Shown here in pieces: positions 28,709-38,756 of a stretch of DNA of 64,000 nt (positions are counted from its first letter, which is position 1; every line of letters begins with the position of its first letter). Under the pieces are notes generated by a model. It did no database searches, was not told the DNA's origin, and saw nothing but the letters and a program-made list of their open reading frames with translations. Position numbers and translations under genes: made by a program. Source of the DNA: Lonepinella koalarum (GTDB lineage: Bacteria; Pseudomonadota; Gammaproteobacteria; Enterobacterales; Pasteurellaceae); contig NZ_SRHX01000001.1 in assembly GCF_004565475.1 (NCBI RefSeq), positions 248,001-312,000 of the forward strand. Direction: 5' to 3'.

Positions 28709-30225
28709 AATGTCTCCTTAAGAGCGGCTTCCATCACTTGTTCTTGGGTTAAATTATCATTGATTAAATCGGCTTTGATTTTGCCTTGGTGCATGACTAA
28801 CACTCGATCACTAATCCCCAACACTTCGGGCAATTCCGATGAAATCACGATGATAGCGATGCCTTGTTGTGCTAATTGATTAATCAATTTATAAATTTCA
28901 TATTTCGCCCCCACGTCAATACCCCGAGTGGGTTCATCTAAAATCAAGATCTTAGGGTTGAGCAATAAACATTTGGCTAAAATCGCTTTTTGTTGATTAC
29001 CACCACTTAACCGCCCAATGGCAAGATCTACGCTAGCGGTTTTGACTTTCAATTTAGCAATAGATTGATTAATAATGGTTTCTTCCAGCGGTTCATTAAT
29101 CACTTTTTTGCCAAAACAAAATTGGGGTAATGCCGCCAGTGTAATATTTTTACCCACCGACATAATGGGAACAATGCCATGTTTTTTGCGATCTTCAGGT
29201 ACCATAACAATATGGCGTTCAATGGCTTGCGTGCAGTTTTTAATCTCTACTTTTTGATTTTCAAGATAAATATCGCCTTGATATTTGCCTAAATAAGAAC
29301 CAAACAGACATTGTGCCATTTCGGTTCGCCCTGAACCCACAAGCCCTGCTACGCCTAAAATTTCCCCTTTGTGTAAGGCAAAATGAGCATTATCGACTCG
29401 TTTAATGTGCGTATTGGTGGTATGCCAAGCATTAAGATTTTCCACTCGCAAAATTTCTTCGCCAATCTCATGGGGTTCAACAGGATAAAGCGAAGTGATT
29501 TCACGCCCTACCATCATGGTAATAATGTTATCTTCGCTTAAGTCTGTGGCTAAATGTGTACCAATATGCTCTCCGTCTCGAATGACACAAATCTTGTCAG
29601 AAATGGCTTTTACTTCATTGAGTTTGTGTGAAATATAAATACAAGCAATATTATGTGCTTTGAGATCTTTAATTAGATTGAGCAAAATTGCCGTTTCTTT
29701 TTCTGTGAGTGATGCCGTTGGTTCATCTAAAATAAGCAGCCGCACTTGTTTATTTAAGGCTTTAGCGATTTCCACCAACTGTTGTTGCCCTAAACCTAAT
29801 TCCGCTACCTTGGTATGCGGATCCACATTGAGTTGCACTTGTTCCAGCAAGGTTTGACAACGCAGGTACATTTCATTGTCGTTGGTTATGCCAAATTGAG
29901 TAATTTCATTGCCTAAAAACATATTTTCCAACACGGACATCTGTTTTACTAAGGTCAATTCCTGATGAATAATCGAAATGCCTTTTGACTCCGTATCTTT
30001 GATATTTTTAGCGACCAGTTTTTCGCCTGCAAAAGTAATCTCGCCTTGAAAATCACCGTGTGGATAAATGCCACATAACACTTTCATCAGCGTAGATTTA
30101 CCCGAACCATTTTCGCCACACAATGACAGAATTTCGCCCATTTCTAAGGAAATGGAAATATTATTTAACGCTACCACATCACCAAATTTTTTGGTGATAT
30201 TATGCATTTCCAATAAATTTGCCAT
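28705..30225 (-). CDS. xylG: D-xylose ABC transporter ATP-binding protein
   Basis: 506 aa with two nucleotide-binding domains. First domain: Walker [18 protein letters not shown], signature [15 protein letters not shown], Walker [12 protein letters not shown]. Second domain has the diverged loop [16 protein letters not shown] and signature [18 protein letters not shown] with [14 protein letters not shown], as usual in this class. The start MANLLEMHN at 30225 has GGAG ahead; the earlier ATG at 30240 is less well placed. Confidence 0.93.
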   Translation of the reverse strand: MANLLEMHNITKKFGDVVALNNISISLEMGEILSLCGENGSGKSTLMKVLCGIYPHGDFQGEITFAGEKLVAKNIKDTESKGISIIHQELTLVKQMSVLENMFLGNEITQFGITNDNEMYLRCQTLLEQVQLNVDPHTKVAELGLGQQQLVEIAKALNKQVRLLILDEPTASLTEKETAILLNLIKDLKAHNIACIYISHKLNEVKAISDKICVIRDGEHIGTHLATDLSEDNIITMMVGREITSLYPVEPHEIGEEILRVENLNAWHTTNTHIKRVDNAHFALHKGEILGVAGLVGSGRTEMAQCLFGSYLGKYQGDIYLENQKVEIKNCTQAIERHIVMVPEDRKKHGIVPIMSVGKNITLAALPQFCFGKKVINEPLEETIINQSIAKLKVKTASVDLAIGRLSGGNQQKAILAKCLLLNPKILILDEPTRGIDVGAKYEIYKLINQLAQQGIAIIVISSELPEVLGISDRVLVMHQGKIKADLINDNLTQEQVMEAALKETL

Positions 30226-30247
30226 ACCCGTTTTCTCCATATCGGTT

Positions 30248-30296
30248 AAAGTGCGGTAAGAAAACCAAAAATTTTTTAATTTTCTACCGCACTTTT
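30248..30296 (-). terminator. Uptake-word hairpin between xylF and xylG
   Basis: AAAGTGCGGTAAGAAAA and TTTTCTACCGCACTTT form an inverted pair of uptake words in the gap after the xylF stop (30300). Probably gives partial termination, so that XylF is made in excess of XylG and XylH. Confidence 0.65.
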
Positions 30297-30299
30297 CAC

Positions 30300-31301
30300 T
30301 TATTGATATACTGCTTCTTTTTTGTGGAAGCCATCTTTAATTACTGTTTCATCAATATTATCTTTAGTGACAGCTATCGGATCTAACAAATAGGCGGGCA
30401 CATCTTTTAAGCCATTATTCAACGTACTATTGGATTGCACATTTTCATTTTTACCTAATGCTACAGAAATTTCTGCTGCTTTATCTGCCAACGTAGTAAT
30501 CGGTTTATACACCGTCATCGTTTGAGTACCATCAATAATCCGTTTAATCGCGGCTAAATCCGCATCTTGCCCAGAAATCGCCACTTTACCAGATAAACCT
30601 TGCGCACTTAATGCCTGAATTGCCCCACCCGCAGTCGCATCATTAGAAGCCACAACCGCATCAATATTGTTTTTATTGGCGGTTAAGGCATTTTCCATAA
30701 TTTGTAAGGCTTTTTCAGCTAACCAAGAATCCACCCATTGATCGCCCACGACTTTAATTTTGCCGCTATCAATTAACGGTTGTAACACTTTCATTTGCCC
30801 TTTGCGGAATAATTTCGCATTGTTATCCACAGGTGAACCGCCCATTAAGAAATAATTACCTTCTGGTTTTTTCTCGACAATGCTTTGAGCCTGTAATTCA
30901 CCGACTTTTTCATTGTCAAAGGAAATATAAAAGTCGATATCCGCATTATTAATCAAGCGATCATACGCCAAGACTTTCACCCCTTCTTTTTTCGCCTCGG
31001 CAATCACATTGCTTAATACTTCACCGTTGAACGGAATAATCACCAATACATCAATACCTCGGTTTAACATATTTTCAATTTGTGAAATTTGAGCCTGAGC
31101 GTCACCGTTAGCAGATTGTACGGAAACTTGCGCACCAAGGGATTCTGCTTTTTTGACGAAAATATCACGGTCTTTTTGCCAACGCTCTAAACGCAGGTCA
31201 TCAATGGACATACCAATTTTGAGATCTTTTGCTGCAGCACAACTACTAAAAGCAAGGGTAATGGCGGTTGCAACAGCGATTAATGTGGATTTAATTTTCA
31301 T
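30300..31301 (-). CDS. xylF: D-xylose-binding periplasmic protein
   Basis: 333 aa. Signal peptide [20 protein letters not shown] to about CAAA, mature start [17 protein letters not shown], a pattern specific to XylF, followed by [36 protein letters not shown] and [19 protein letters not shown]. Captures xylose for XylGH. GAGGTG ahead of ATG 31301 decides the start over ATG 31313. Confidence 0.94.
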   Translation of the reverse strand: MKIKSTLIAVATAITLAFSSCAAAKDLKIGMSIDDLRLERWQKDRDIFVKKAESLGAQVSVQSANGDAQAQISQIENMLNRGIDVLVIIPFNGEVLSNVIAEAKKEGVKVLAYDRLINNADIDFYISFDNEKVGELQAQSIVEKKPEGNYFLMGGSPVDNNAKLFRKGQMKVLQPLIDSGKIKVVGDQWVDSWLAEKALQIMENALTANKNNIDAVVASNDATAGGAIQALSAQGLSGKVAISGQDADLAAIKRIIDGTQTMTVYKPITTLADKAAEISVALGKNENVQSNSTLNNGLKDVPAYLLDPIAVTKDNIDETVIKDGFHKKEAVYQ

Positions 31302-31407
31302 AAGACACCTCATTTAAATTAGGTTAAATTTCTTGATTTTGTCAGACAAAAGAAACGCCTGTTGGCTCTTTTGTTGAACAGCAGTTTGCGGTGATTTTGG
31401 ACTAGGT

Positions 31408-31503
31408 GCAATTGCCAGATTTGATAACCTTATTACGTTTTTTCGTTTTTGTGAGCCAGTTCACAGAAATGAAAAATTAGAGTGGGAAAATGAAAAAACG
31501 TAA
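31408..31503 (-). promoter_or_regulatory. xylF regulatory region: XylR-type boxes and CRP site
   Basis: A perfect CRP site TGTGA-GCCAGT-TCACA (31450-31465) is flanked by TTACGTTTTTTC (31433-31444) and its exact inverse GAAAAAACGTAA (31492-31503), probable XylR boxes. 31408-31465 is a near copy (49 of 58 bases) of 34403-34460 upstream of GH43/xylA. Confidence 0.75.
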
Positions 31504-31525
31504 ATTTGAAAAAATATTAATAAAA

Positions 31526-31560
31526 ATACCGCACTTTTCAAGTTAGTAAAAGTACGGTAT
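31526..31560 (-). terminator. Terminator after the xyloside symporter gene
   Basis: ATACCGCACTTTT / AAAAGTACGGTAT, 13-base stem with one mismatch, 9-base loop, built from an uptake word and a one-base-off copy. On the minus strand it is followed by TTTTATTAATATTTTTTC. It lies 21 bases after the stop at 31581. Confidence 0.65.
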
Positions 31561-31580
31561 GTTTGGCTAAATTTAGATTA

Positions 31581-32924
31581 TCAGATTAATTTTCTTTTTT
31601 TCGCCAATCCTTCGGCAATTTGCGAATAAATTTTATCCAAATTACAGAAATAAAGAACGACCAATCCAACCACAATCAACCCTGCTGGAACAAACGTGAA
31701 GACCCATTTAATGCCTTCAATGGTTTCACTGGTTTGAGTAGCCAACGTACCGTCATAAGCCACCCAAGCAAGACCCCAGCCCACTAACGCACTACCGATC
31801 CCGGCCCCCACTTTCATGCCAAAAGATGTGACCGAATTAGTTAAACCATCTAGCCGAACACCTGTTTTCCATTCACCATAATCAATGACATCTGCCACCA
31901 TAGCGAATAAGCCTGCAGTATGGGGGATACCACCAATGCCGAGTAAAACTAAGCCAATCACGGCAGATGCAAAGCTAGTATCGCTCAATGCCATAATTAA
32001 CAAGCCAGTGAGTTCTAGCACATAACCTAACATCATACTTTTCCATTTTCCTAGCCGGTTGTTAATATAAGGATAAACAAGATTACCAATGAGTTTAGGG
32101 AGAATAAAACATAAGGTTAATGTTCCCATAAGTGTAATATTGCCCAATACATCTTTGGCATAATAAATTCGTAGTCCGTTGTTTACCCCAAGAATGGTAT
32201 AATTAATGACGAAAATAATCGCAAGCAAGATAAAATACTTATTGGTAAATAAGAGTTTAAATGACGATGTTGCATTTTGTTTATTTTCATTTGGAACAAT
32301 GTTTTGTTCAATATGTACACGTTCTTTTGTACCAAAGAAAGTGATCAACAATAGAATAATTGCCAATCCGCCAAAAATCACCGACATGCCTGTCCAGCCA
32401 AATTTTTCCACAAAATGAATACAGCTATAATTGATAAATAATACCGTACACATAGTAAAGAAAAATCGCATGGAACTCATTGTTACCCGATCTTTTGGAT
32501 CAGGGGCAGAAACAGATAGTAGGGTGTTATAGGACAAATTACAGGCAGTATAAATCACAGCTGACATCAAAATATAAGAAATACTGGCATAGGCAATTTT
32601 GCCGTTGTTGCTGAGGCTATCAGGAATACTAAACATCAGTACAAGCCCTAATCCCATAGGAACTGCTGACCAAAGAATCCAAGGGCGAGCTTTGCCCCAG
32701 CGGGTGTGCGTTCTGTCAATGATACCACCCATGACGAGATCAGATAAACCATCTAATAAACGGCTTAATAACATAATCGTACCGATAGTGGCAGCTGCAA
32801 TGCCTACGCTATCGGTGTAATAAAGGGTGAGAAAGGATCCAATGGTTGTCCAGACTAAATTACAACCGCCATCGCCCACGGCAAAGGCAAAAATTTCTTT
32901 GCGTGTTGGTTTATTTTTACTCAT
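31581..32924 (-). CDS. GPH-family glycoside/pentoside symporter
   Basis: 447-aa inner-membrane transporter with 12 spans. Family start RKEIFAFAVGDGGCNLVWTT, then LLSRLLDGLSDLVMGGIIDR, RWGKARPWILWSAVPMGLGL and VIDYGEWKTGVRLDGLTNSV. GPH carriers import xylosides, melibiose or glucuronides with cations. Located 1 base after a GH43 glycosidase gene, so a beta-xyloside or xylo-oligosaccharide is the likely substrate, as in XynP/XynT systems. Confidence 0.88.
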   Translation of the reverse strand: MSKNKPTRKEIFAFAVGDGGCNLVWTTIGSFLTLYYTDSVGIAAATIGTIMLLSRLLDGLSDLVMGGIIDRTHTRWGKARPWILWSAVPMGLGLVLMFSIPDSLSNNGKIAYASISYILMSAVIYTACNLSYNTLLSVSAPDPKDRVTMSSMRFFFTMCTVLFINYSCIHFVEKFGWTGMSVIFGGLAIILLLITFFGTKERVHIEQNIVPNENKQNATSSFKLLFTNKYFILLAIIFVINYTILGVNNGLRIYYAKDVLGNITLMGTLTLCFILPKLIGNLVYPYINNRLGKWKSMMLGYVLELTGLLIMALSDTSFASAVIGLVLLGIGGIPHTAGLFAMVADVIDYGEWKTGVRLDGLTNSVTSFGMKVGAGIGSALVGWGLAWVAYDGTLATQTSETIEGIKWVFTFVPAGLIVVGLVVLYFCNLDKIYSQIAEGLAKKRKLI

Positions 32925-32925
32925 A

Positions 32926-34344
32926 TCATGACTCCTTGCCTTTTAAATTTAATGCCATAAGAGAAATATTCCCTTTGCCTTTGTAGATGAAATAAAGTTC
33001 TTTTTCTGTTGGGGTAAATTTGATGCAGGTTTCTGAAGAATTCCACCATTTAGATTGGTTTAATTTGATAATGCCCTTTGTTTCACCTAACGGATCCGTA
33101 CGGATTTCTAAAATACCTTGTTGGGTTGAGCGATAAATCACTTCAATAGCCTGTGTTTCAGCAAGGTTGATATATTTGTACCCAATGAGATTATTATCTT
33201 GAACGTGAGTAATGTAGCGTTCGCCATTTCCTGTGGTGATATAGGGAAAATCCACTTCGCTGTTGGTTCTGCCGAGTGATGTTAATGCCCCCATTCGCCC
33301 ATTGCTGAGATTGCAACAATAGACCGCAGGATAGAAAGCATTACCCGATAATGGCATAGGATTCATGCCACTGGTGGTAATCGTCACTTGTTTTATCTGT
33401 CCATCTGGCTCAAAATAAATTTTTTCTGCACAACCTTGTCGGTTGTATTGGTTTAATGAGGTATGGCGATGATAAAAAATGTACCATTGATCATGAATTT
33501 GTACTAATCCACCGTGATTGTTGCCAACAGACATTAATTTATCCTGTTCTGAACGCCCTTGATAACCGACATCACCATTACTTACAATCACCCCACCAAA
33601 TACAAAGTCTTGCATCGGCTTATCACTTATAGCATAACAAAGCTGGTGGGTATTCACGGATGAATAAATGAGATAATATTTGTCATTAATTTTACGAACA
33701 GAAGGCGCTTCAAAATATTCATTGCCTGCAAAAGATGTGCCTTTGCTATAAATTAAACTAGGAATAACAATTTGTGGTTTGCCCTTGACGGTGAGCATAT
33801 CATCTTCCAGCTCTACGACAGAACCGCCTTTTAAATCTTGTCCTTTATATCTTGGAATATTGATCATACAAGGCGCAAAACCAAAATACAGAAAGTTGCC
33901 ATCTTCTGAACAAATCACAGACGGATCGTAGGGCTGATTATCGGTCATGATCGTGCCGTCAGGATATTGAATCTTACCGTAAAATTGATATTGACCTGCT
34001 GGTGTATCACAAACTGCCACACAAATCGCATCTTGAAATTTAACGCAATAATACAGATAAAACCGCCTGTCTTTGCCTTGCACCACATCAGGGGCATAGA
34101 GTGGCAATCCAGCTTGATTATCAGGATCGTCTTGTTTGCGATAAATCACGCCGTCATATCGCCAATCGGATAAATCATTTATCGGCGCAGACCAAGCCAC
34201 ATAATCCAATTCACAAAATTCATTGCCGTTTTCTTGGTCATGACTGCCAAATACATAAAGTCGGTCATCAAACACTCGGGGTTCGGCATCGGGAATATGT
34301 TCGTAGAGTGGCAAATAGGGATTGTGGCATTGGTTTTTCATCAT
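32926..34344 (-). CDS. GH43-family glycoside hydrolase (beta-xylosidase/arabinofuranosidase type)
   Basis: 472 aa without a signal peptide, so cytoplasmic. Five-bladed GH43 features: base Asp in AEPRVFDDRLYVFGSHD, second Asp in TDNQPYDPSVICSED, acid Glu in GNEYFEAPSVRKINDKYYLI. The last 110 residues form a separate beta domain. It would release pentoses from oligosaccharides imported by the symporter beside it, feeding XylA/XylB. GGGGGA before ATG 34344 (MMKNQ) decides the start rather than 34356. Confidence 0.85.
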   Translation of the reverse strand: MMKNQCHNPYLPLYEHIPDAEPRVFDDRLYVFGSHDQENGNEFCELDYVAWSAPINDLSDWRYDGVIYRKQDDPDNQAGLPLYAPDVVQGKDRRFYLYYCVKFQDAICVAVCDTPAGQYQFYGKIQYPDGTIMTDNQPYDPSVICSEDGNFLYFGFAPCMINIPRYKGQDLKGGSVVELEDDMLTVKGKPQIVIPSLIYSKGTSFAGNEYFEAPSVRKINDKYYLIYSSVNTHQLCYAISDKPMQDFVFGGVIVSNGDVGYQGRSEQDKLMSVGNNHGGLVQIHDQWYIFYHRHTSLNQYNRQGCAEKIYFEPDGQIKQVTITTSGMNPMPLSGNAFYPAVYCCNLSNGRMGALTSLGRTNSEVDFPYITTGNGERYITHVQDNNLIGYKYINLAETQAIEVIYRSTQQGILEIRTDPLGETKGIIKLNQSKWWNSSETCIKFTPTEKELYFIYKGKGNISLMALNLKGKES

Positions 34345-34402
34345 TTTTTCCCCCATGATATTGTTGTATCGTATGAAAGTTTGCGGAAATTTTAAACAGA
34401 GG

Positions 34403-34460
34403 GCAATTATTAGATTTCACAACCCCATTACGTTTTTTCACTTTTGTGAGCCAGTTCACA
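34403..34460. promoter_or_regulatory. Shared GH43 / xylA regulatory region with CRP site
   Basis: The divergent gap holds a perfect CRP site TGTGA-GCCAGT-TCACA (34445-34460) beside ATTACGTTTTTTC (34427-34439). To the right, 34481-34498 has AAAAACG and TAACGTAA, partial inverse copies. The block duplicates the xylF region. Confidence 0.75.
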
Positions 34461-34562
34461 TAAACCAATAATCAGAATGGAAAAACGAAATAACGTAATT
34501 GAATAGATAGACAATTTTCCGCATTATTTTGACAAACCTATTTTTACCAACTTAACAGGAGA

Positions 34563-35888
34563 ATGATGATGACGAGCTTTTTTAACCAAATTGATAAAAT
34601 ACAATACGAAGGTGAAGACTCAACCAATCCGTTTGCGTTTAAACATTACAACCCAACCCAACAAATTTTGGGTAAAACCATGGCGGAACATTTACGTTTA
34701 GCAGTCTGTTATTGGCATACCTTTTGCTGGAATGGCAATGATATGTTTGGCGTAGGGTCGCTGGATCGTTATTGGCAAAAAAATACGGATTTGCTCGCAG
34801 GTGCAAAACAAAAAGCGGATATCGCTTTTGAATTTTTGCAAAAATTAGGCGTGCCTTATTATTGTTTCCACGATGTGGATATTGCACCAGAAGGCAATTC
34901 TTTTAAAGAATATCAATATAATTTCCACACGATGGTGGATATTTTGGCTCAAAAACAAGCAGAAACAGGGCTAAAATTACTCTGGGGAACGGCAAATTGT
35001 TTTACCAATCCACGTTATATGTCGGGGGCGGCGACCAATCCCAATCCTGAAGTCTTTGCTTGGGCGGCGGGACAAGTGTTTAATGCCATGAATGCGACGC
35101 AAAAATTGGGGGGTGAAAATTATGTGTTATGGGGTGGTCGGGAAGGCTATGAAACTTTGTTAAACACCAATTTGAAACGTGAGCGTGAGCAAATGGGGCG
35201 TTTTATGCAAATGGTGGTGGAACATAAACATAAAATCGGCTTTAATGGTACATTATTAATTGAGCCGAAACCGCAAGAGCCAACCAAACATCAATATGAT
35301 TATGATGTGGCGACCGTGTATGGTTTCTTAAAACAATTTGGCTTGGAAAAAGAAATCAAAGTCAATATTGAAGCCAACCACGCCACACTCGCAGGGCATA
35401 CGTTCCAACACGAAATTGCCACGGCGGCGGCGTTGGATATTTTTGGATCCATTGATGCGAACCGTGGTGATCCACAATCAGGTTGGGATACGGATCAATT
35501 CCCGAATAGCGTAGAAGAAAATACCTTGGTTATCTATGAAATCTTAAAAGCAGGCGGTTTCACCACTGGTGGCTTTAATTTTGATGCCAAAGTTCGCCGT
35601 CAAAGTATTGACCCGAATGACTTATTCCACGCACATATTGGGGCGATTGATGTATTAGCATTATCCCTTAAACGAGCGGCTAAAATGCTAGAAGATCAAA
35701 CCTTGCAAAATCTGGTAGATAGCCGTTATGCGGGCTGGAGCGGTGAGCTAGGACAACAAATTTTAGCGGGTAAAACGTCATTACAAGCGTTGGCTCAACG
35801 GGTTGAAACTCAAGGATTAAATCCGCTACCTGTTTCAGGGCAACAAGAATATTTGGAAAATTTGGTGAATCGTTATATTTATAAATAA
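34563..35888 (+). CDS. xylA: D-xylose isomerase
   Basis: 441-aa metal-dependent isomerase converting D-xylose to D-xylulose. Type II length. Catalytic His in [31 protein letters not shown], metal Glu in [61 protein letters not shown] precedes the start; ATG 34563, 34566 and 34569 are all in frame, so the first residue is uncertain. Paired with xylB after a short hairpin. Confidence 0.96.
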   Translation: MMMTSFFNQIDKIQYEGEDSTNPFAFKHYNPTQQILGKTMAEHLRLAVCYWHTFCWNGNDMFGVGSLDRYWQKNTDLLAGAKQKADIAFEFLQKLGVPYYCFHDVDIAPEGNSFKEYQYNFHTMVDILAQKQAETGLKLLWGTANCFTNPRYMSGAATNPNPEVFAWAAGQVFNAMNATQKLGGENYVLWGGREGYETLLNTNLKREREQMGRFMQMVVEHKHKIGFNGTLLIEPKPQEPTKHQYDYDVATVYGFLKQFGLEKEIKVNIEANHATLAGHTFQHEIATAAALDIFGSIDANRGDPQSGWDTDQFPNSVEENTLVIYEILKAGGFTTGGFNFDAKVRRQSIDPNDLFHAHIGAIDVLALSLKRAAKMLEDQTLQNLVDSRYAGWSGELGQQILAGKTSLQALAQRVETQGLNPLPVSGQQEYLENLVNRYIYK

Positions 35889-35891
35889 GAC

Positions 35892-35934
35892 AAAACCGCG
35901 GTGTAAAACATTAAAATTTTGCACCGCAGTTTTA
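35892..35934 (+). terminator. Hairpin between xylA and xylB
   Basis: AAAACCGCGGTG / CACCGCAGTTTT stem with one mismatch, plus inner TAAAA/TTTT pairing. It ends at the xylB ribosome site AAGGAG. May lower xylB expression relative to xylA. Confidence 0.5.
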
Positions 35935-35944
35935 AGGAGCAACT

Positions 35945-37393
35945 ATGTACATCGGTATCGATCTTGGCACATCAGGCGTAAAAGTGGTGTTGTTGAATGA
36001 TGAGCAGCAAGTGATTGCTACGACACAGAGTGCGTTAACCGTTTCTCGTCCGCAACCTTTGTGGTCAGAGCAAGAGCCGCAGGATTGGTGGCATGCCGTC
36101 AGTTCTGCCATGCAACAGTTAAGTGAACAGCAGGATTTGCGAGCCGTGAAAGCCATTGGCTTAACAGGGCAAATGCACGGAGCAACCTTGCTGGATAAAT
36201 CGGATCAGGTGTTGCGACCTGCCATTTTGTGGAATGATGGTCGCAGTTTTGCGGAATGTGCCGAGTTGGAAGCCCTTGTGCCTAACAGTCGTGACATTAC
36301 AGGCAATTTGATGATGCCAGGCTTTACTGCTCCGAAATTGCGTTGGTTAGCAAAGCATCAACCTGATATAGCCGAAAAAGTGCATAAAGTTTTATTACCA
36401 AAAGACTATTTACGCCTGTTGATGACGGGCGAATATGCGTCCGATATGTCTGATGCATCAGGCACCATGTGGCTAGATGTGGAGACAAGGGATTGGAATG
36501 ATGCCTTGCTCAATGCTTGTGGATTAAGCCGAGAGAATATGCCGAGTTTATTTGAAGGCAATCAAATTACAGGTCATTTACGTCAGGACATTGCTGAACG
36601 TTGGAAAATGCCACAAGTGCCTGTGGTGGCAGGTGGTGGTGATAATGCGGCTGGGGCGATAGGCGTAGGGTTGTATCAAACAGGACAAGCGATGTTGTCT
36701 TTAGGGACATCTGGGGTGTATTTTGTGGTCACTGATAAATTCACGGCGAATCCGCAAAAAGCGGTGCATAGTTTTTGCCACGCTTTGCCTAACCGTTGGC
36801 ATTTAATGTCGGTGATTTTAACCGCAGCTTCGGCAGTAGATTGGGTGAAAAATGCGACCAATACGGCGGATGTCGCCACGCTTTTCCAACAAATTGAGCA
36901 AACTGCGGTCAATTCTGAAGCGATTTTCTTACCTTATCTCTCTGGCGAACGCACACCACACAACGACCCTTATGCGAAAGGGGTATTCTGGGGATTAAGC
37001 CATAACGACAATGCCCAAACCTTGGCAAAAGCCGTGGTGGAAGGTGTGAGTTTCGCCTTGGCAGACGGCATTGACGTATTACACGAAACTGGCGTACAAG
37101 CGGACAATATCACGCTCATCGGTGGTGGCGCAAAAAGTGCCTATTGGCGACAATTATTGGCGGATATTACGGGAAAAACCTTGGAATATCGCACAGGCGG
37201 TGATGTAGGTCCTGCATTGGGAGCTGCGAAACTCGCTCAAATTGCGTTAAATCCCACCGCAGATTTAGCGGCGTTGTGTAAGCCGTTGCCGTTAGAAAAA
37301 GTGTATCAGCCGAACAAAGATAAATGGGCGTTGTATCAAGAAAAACGAGCGAAGTTTGGGGAGATTTATCGGCGGTTGAAAGGACTTTCGTAA
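35945..37393 (+). CDS. xylB: Xylulokinase
   Basis: 482-aa FGGY kinase phosphorylating D-xylulose to D-xylulose-5-phosphate. Marks: MYIGIDLGTSGVKVVLLNDE, GLTGQMHGATLLD, WNDGRSFAECAELE, VVAGGGDNAAGAIGVG, LSLGTSGVYFVV, PYLSGERTPHNDP, ITLIGGGAKSAYWRQLLADI. AAGGAGC just before ATG 35945. The two GAAAAAC copies at 37173 and 37340 in this gene explain a deletion seen in a fossil copy near 47415. Last gene of the xyl locus. Confidence 0.96.
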   Translation: MYIGIDLGTSGVKVVLLNDEQQVIATTQSALTVSRPQPLWSEQEPQDWWHAVSSAMQQLSEQQDLRAVKAIGLTGQMHGATLLDKSDQVLRPAILWNDGRSFAECAELEALVPNSRDITGNLMMPGFTAPKLRWLAKHQPDIAEKVHKVLLPKDYLRLLMTGEYASDMSDASGTMWLDVETRDWNDALLNACGLSRENMPSLFEGNQITGHLRQDIAERWKMPQVPVVAGGGDNAAGAIGVGLYQTGQAMLSLGTSGVYFVVTDKFTANPQKAVHSFCHALPNRWHLMSVILTAASAVDWVKNATNTADVATLFQQIEQTAVNSEAIFLPYLSGERTPHNDPYAKGVFWGLSHNDNAQTLAKAVVEGVSFALADGIDVLHETGVQADNITLIGGGAKSAYWRQLLADITGKTLEYRTGGDVGPALGAAKLAQIALNPTADLAALCKPLPLEKVYQPNKDKWALYQEKRAKFGEIYRRLKGLS

Positions 37394-37797
37394 CAACAGC
37401 CCAAAAGTGCAGTACAAAATTTCGCAGAAATTTTGTACTGCACTTTTTTGACGTTTAAATTCTGAGCTAATCCAATAAACAATCTAGCAATAGTTGCACT
37501 CATTAAATTGGATAAGGTCGCAGCTAATAAAGCTCTAAAACCAAGTTTAGCAATTTCACTGGTGCGTTCTGGCACAATGGCTCCAAACGCTCCGACAATC
37601 ACACCAATTGAGCCGAAATTGGCAAAGCCACATAAGCCAAGGGCAATAATCACAATGGTTTTTGGATCGAGATTGCCTAAACCTTCTTTGAGATATGGGC
37701 TGAAATTCATATAAGCGACAAATTCGTTAATGGCGATCATTACCACAAACACCATTACAACCGTGGCAACGCCAACCGCAATTCGCATGCCGACCAT
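37380..37797 (-). pseudogene. psuT: Pseudouridine/nucleoside transporter (NupC family) remnant
   Basis: About 140 codons from the C-terminal part of a concentrative nucleoside transporter: GMRIAVGVATVVMVFVVMIA, INEFVAYMNFSPYLKEG, KTIVIIALGLCGFANFGSIG, ERTSEIAKLGFRALLAATLS. Roughly 250 N-terminal residues are gone, and the step from VVMVFVVMIA straight to INEFVAYM suggests about 80 more are lost inside. After FIGLAQNLNV the frame runs through the terminator into xylB, so the true stop is damaged. A good ribosome site AAGGAG with ATGATTATG survives upstream but out of frame. It follows psuG on the same strand. Confidence 0.72.
37403..37447. terminator. Bidirectional terminator between xylB and psuT remnant
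   Basis: Perfect 21-base inverted repeat: AAAAGTGCAGTACAAAATTTC at 37403-37423, loop GCA, inverse at 37427-37447, then TTTTTT overlap. The arms carry AAGTGCAGT, one base off the uptake word. Confidence 0.85.
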
Positions 37798-37841
37798 TGC
37801 CCCATAATCATTTCTCCTTAAGATCGTGAATTATTTTGTCG

Positions 37842-38756
37842 TTACAACATGGCAAATTCTCGTGCAATTTGGCTGGCTAATTTTGCATTATTCAATACCA
37901 AATTAATATTAGAACTTAAACTGTCGCCGTCTGTGAGTTCACACACCCGAGCCAGCAAGAATGGCGTGCTGTTTTTGCCGTGAACGCCTTGCTCTTCCGA
38001 TTCTTTCAAGGCTTGTTCAATGGCGGCGTTGATGGTGCTTTCTGGCATTTCAAATTCGCGTGGAATTGGGTTGGCAATCACTAAACCGCCGTTTAATCCC
38101 AGCTGCCATTTGGCTTGCATTGCTAAAGCAATTTGTTCGGGCGAGTCCAGTCTGACGCTCACTTCAAAATTGCTGCGACTGGTGTAAAAGGCTGGCAGTT
38201 GCTGGGTTTGGTAGCCGATTAACGGCACGCCGAAGGTTTCTAAATATTCGGTGGTTAGCCCTAAATCCAAAATCGATTTTGCCCCAGCGCAAACCACGGC
38301 CACGTTGGTGTGAGCCAATTCTTGCAAGTCGGCGGAAATGTCAAAAGTCGTTTCCGCTCCACGATGCACGCCGCCGATGCCACCTGTGGCGAACACCTTA
38401 ATGCCAGCCAATGCTGCTACAATCATGGTCGCCGCCACGGTGGTCGCTCCGTGTTTTTTGGCGGCGACAATAAACGGCAAATCACGGCGGTTGACTTTGG
38501 CGATCGCTTGCCCTTCTTTGCCTAAAATTTCGATTTCATCACGGCTTAAACCCGCTTTTAATCGCCCGTTAATAATCGCAATGGTGGCAGGAATTGCCCC
38601 GTTATCCCGAATGACTTGCTCGACTCTCAACGCCGTTTCGACATTTTGCGGATAGGGCATGCCGTGCGAAATAATGGTCGATTCAAGGGCGACCACGGGG
38701 TTGCCTTGTTGCAAGGCTTGTGCCACTTCAGGGGCGATGTCTAAAAATTTGTTCAT
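37842..38756 (-). CDS. psuG: Pseudouridine-5'-phosphate glycosidase
   Basis: 304 aa. Splits pseudouridine 5'-phosphate into uracil and ribose 5-phosphate. Family motifs: VVALESTIISHGMPYPQN, AKVNRRDLPFIVAAK, TVAATMIVAALAGIKVFATG, GGVHRGAETTFDISADLQEL and LPAFYTSRSNFEVS. Its ATG overlaps the psuK stop by 4 bases, so the two are coupled. With PsuK it recycles pseudouridine from RNA breakdown; the transporter gene after it is broken. Confidence 0.93.
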   Translation of the reverse strand: MNKFLDIAPEVAQALQQGNPVVALESTIISHGMPYPQNVETALRVEQVIRDNGAIPATIAIINGRLKAGLSRDEIEILGKEGQAIAKVNRRDLPFIVAAKKHGATTVAATMIVAALAGIKVFATGGIGGVHRGAETTFDISADLQELAHTNVAVVCAGAKSILDLGLTTEYLETFGVPLIGYQTQQLPAFYTSRSNFEVSVRLDSPEQIALAMQAKWQLGLNGGLVIANPIPREFEMPESTINAAIEQALKESEEQGVHGKNSTPFLLARVCELTDGDSLSSNINLVLNNAKLASQIAREFAML

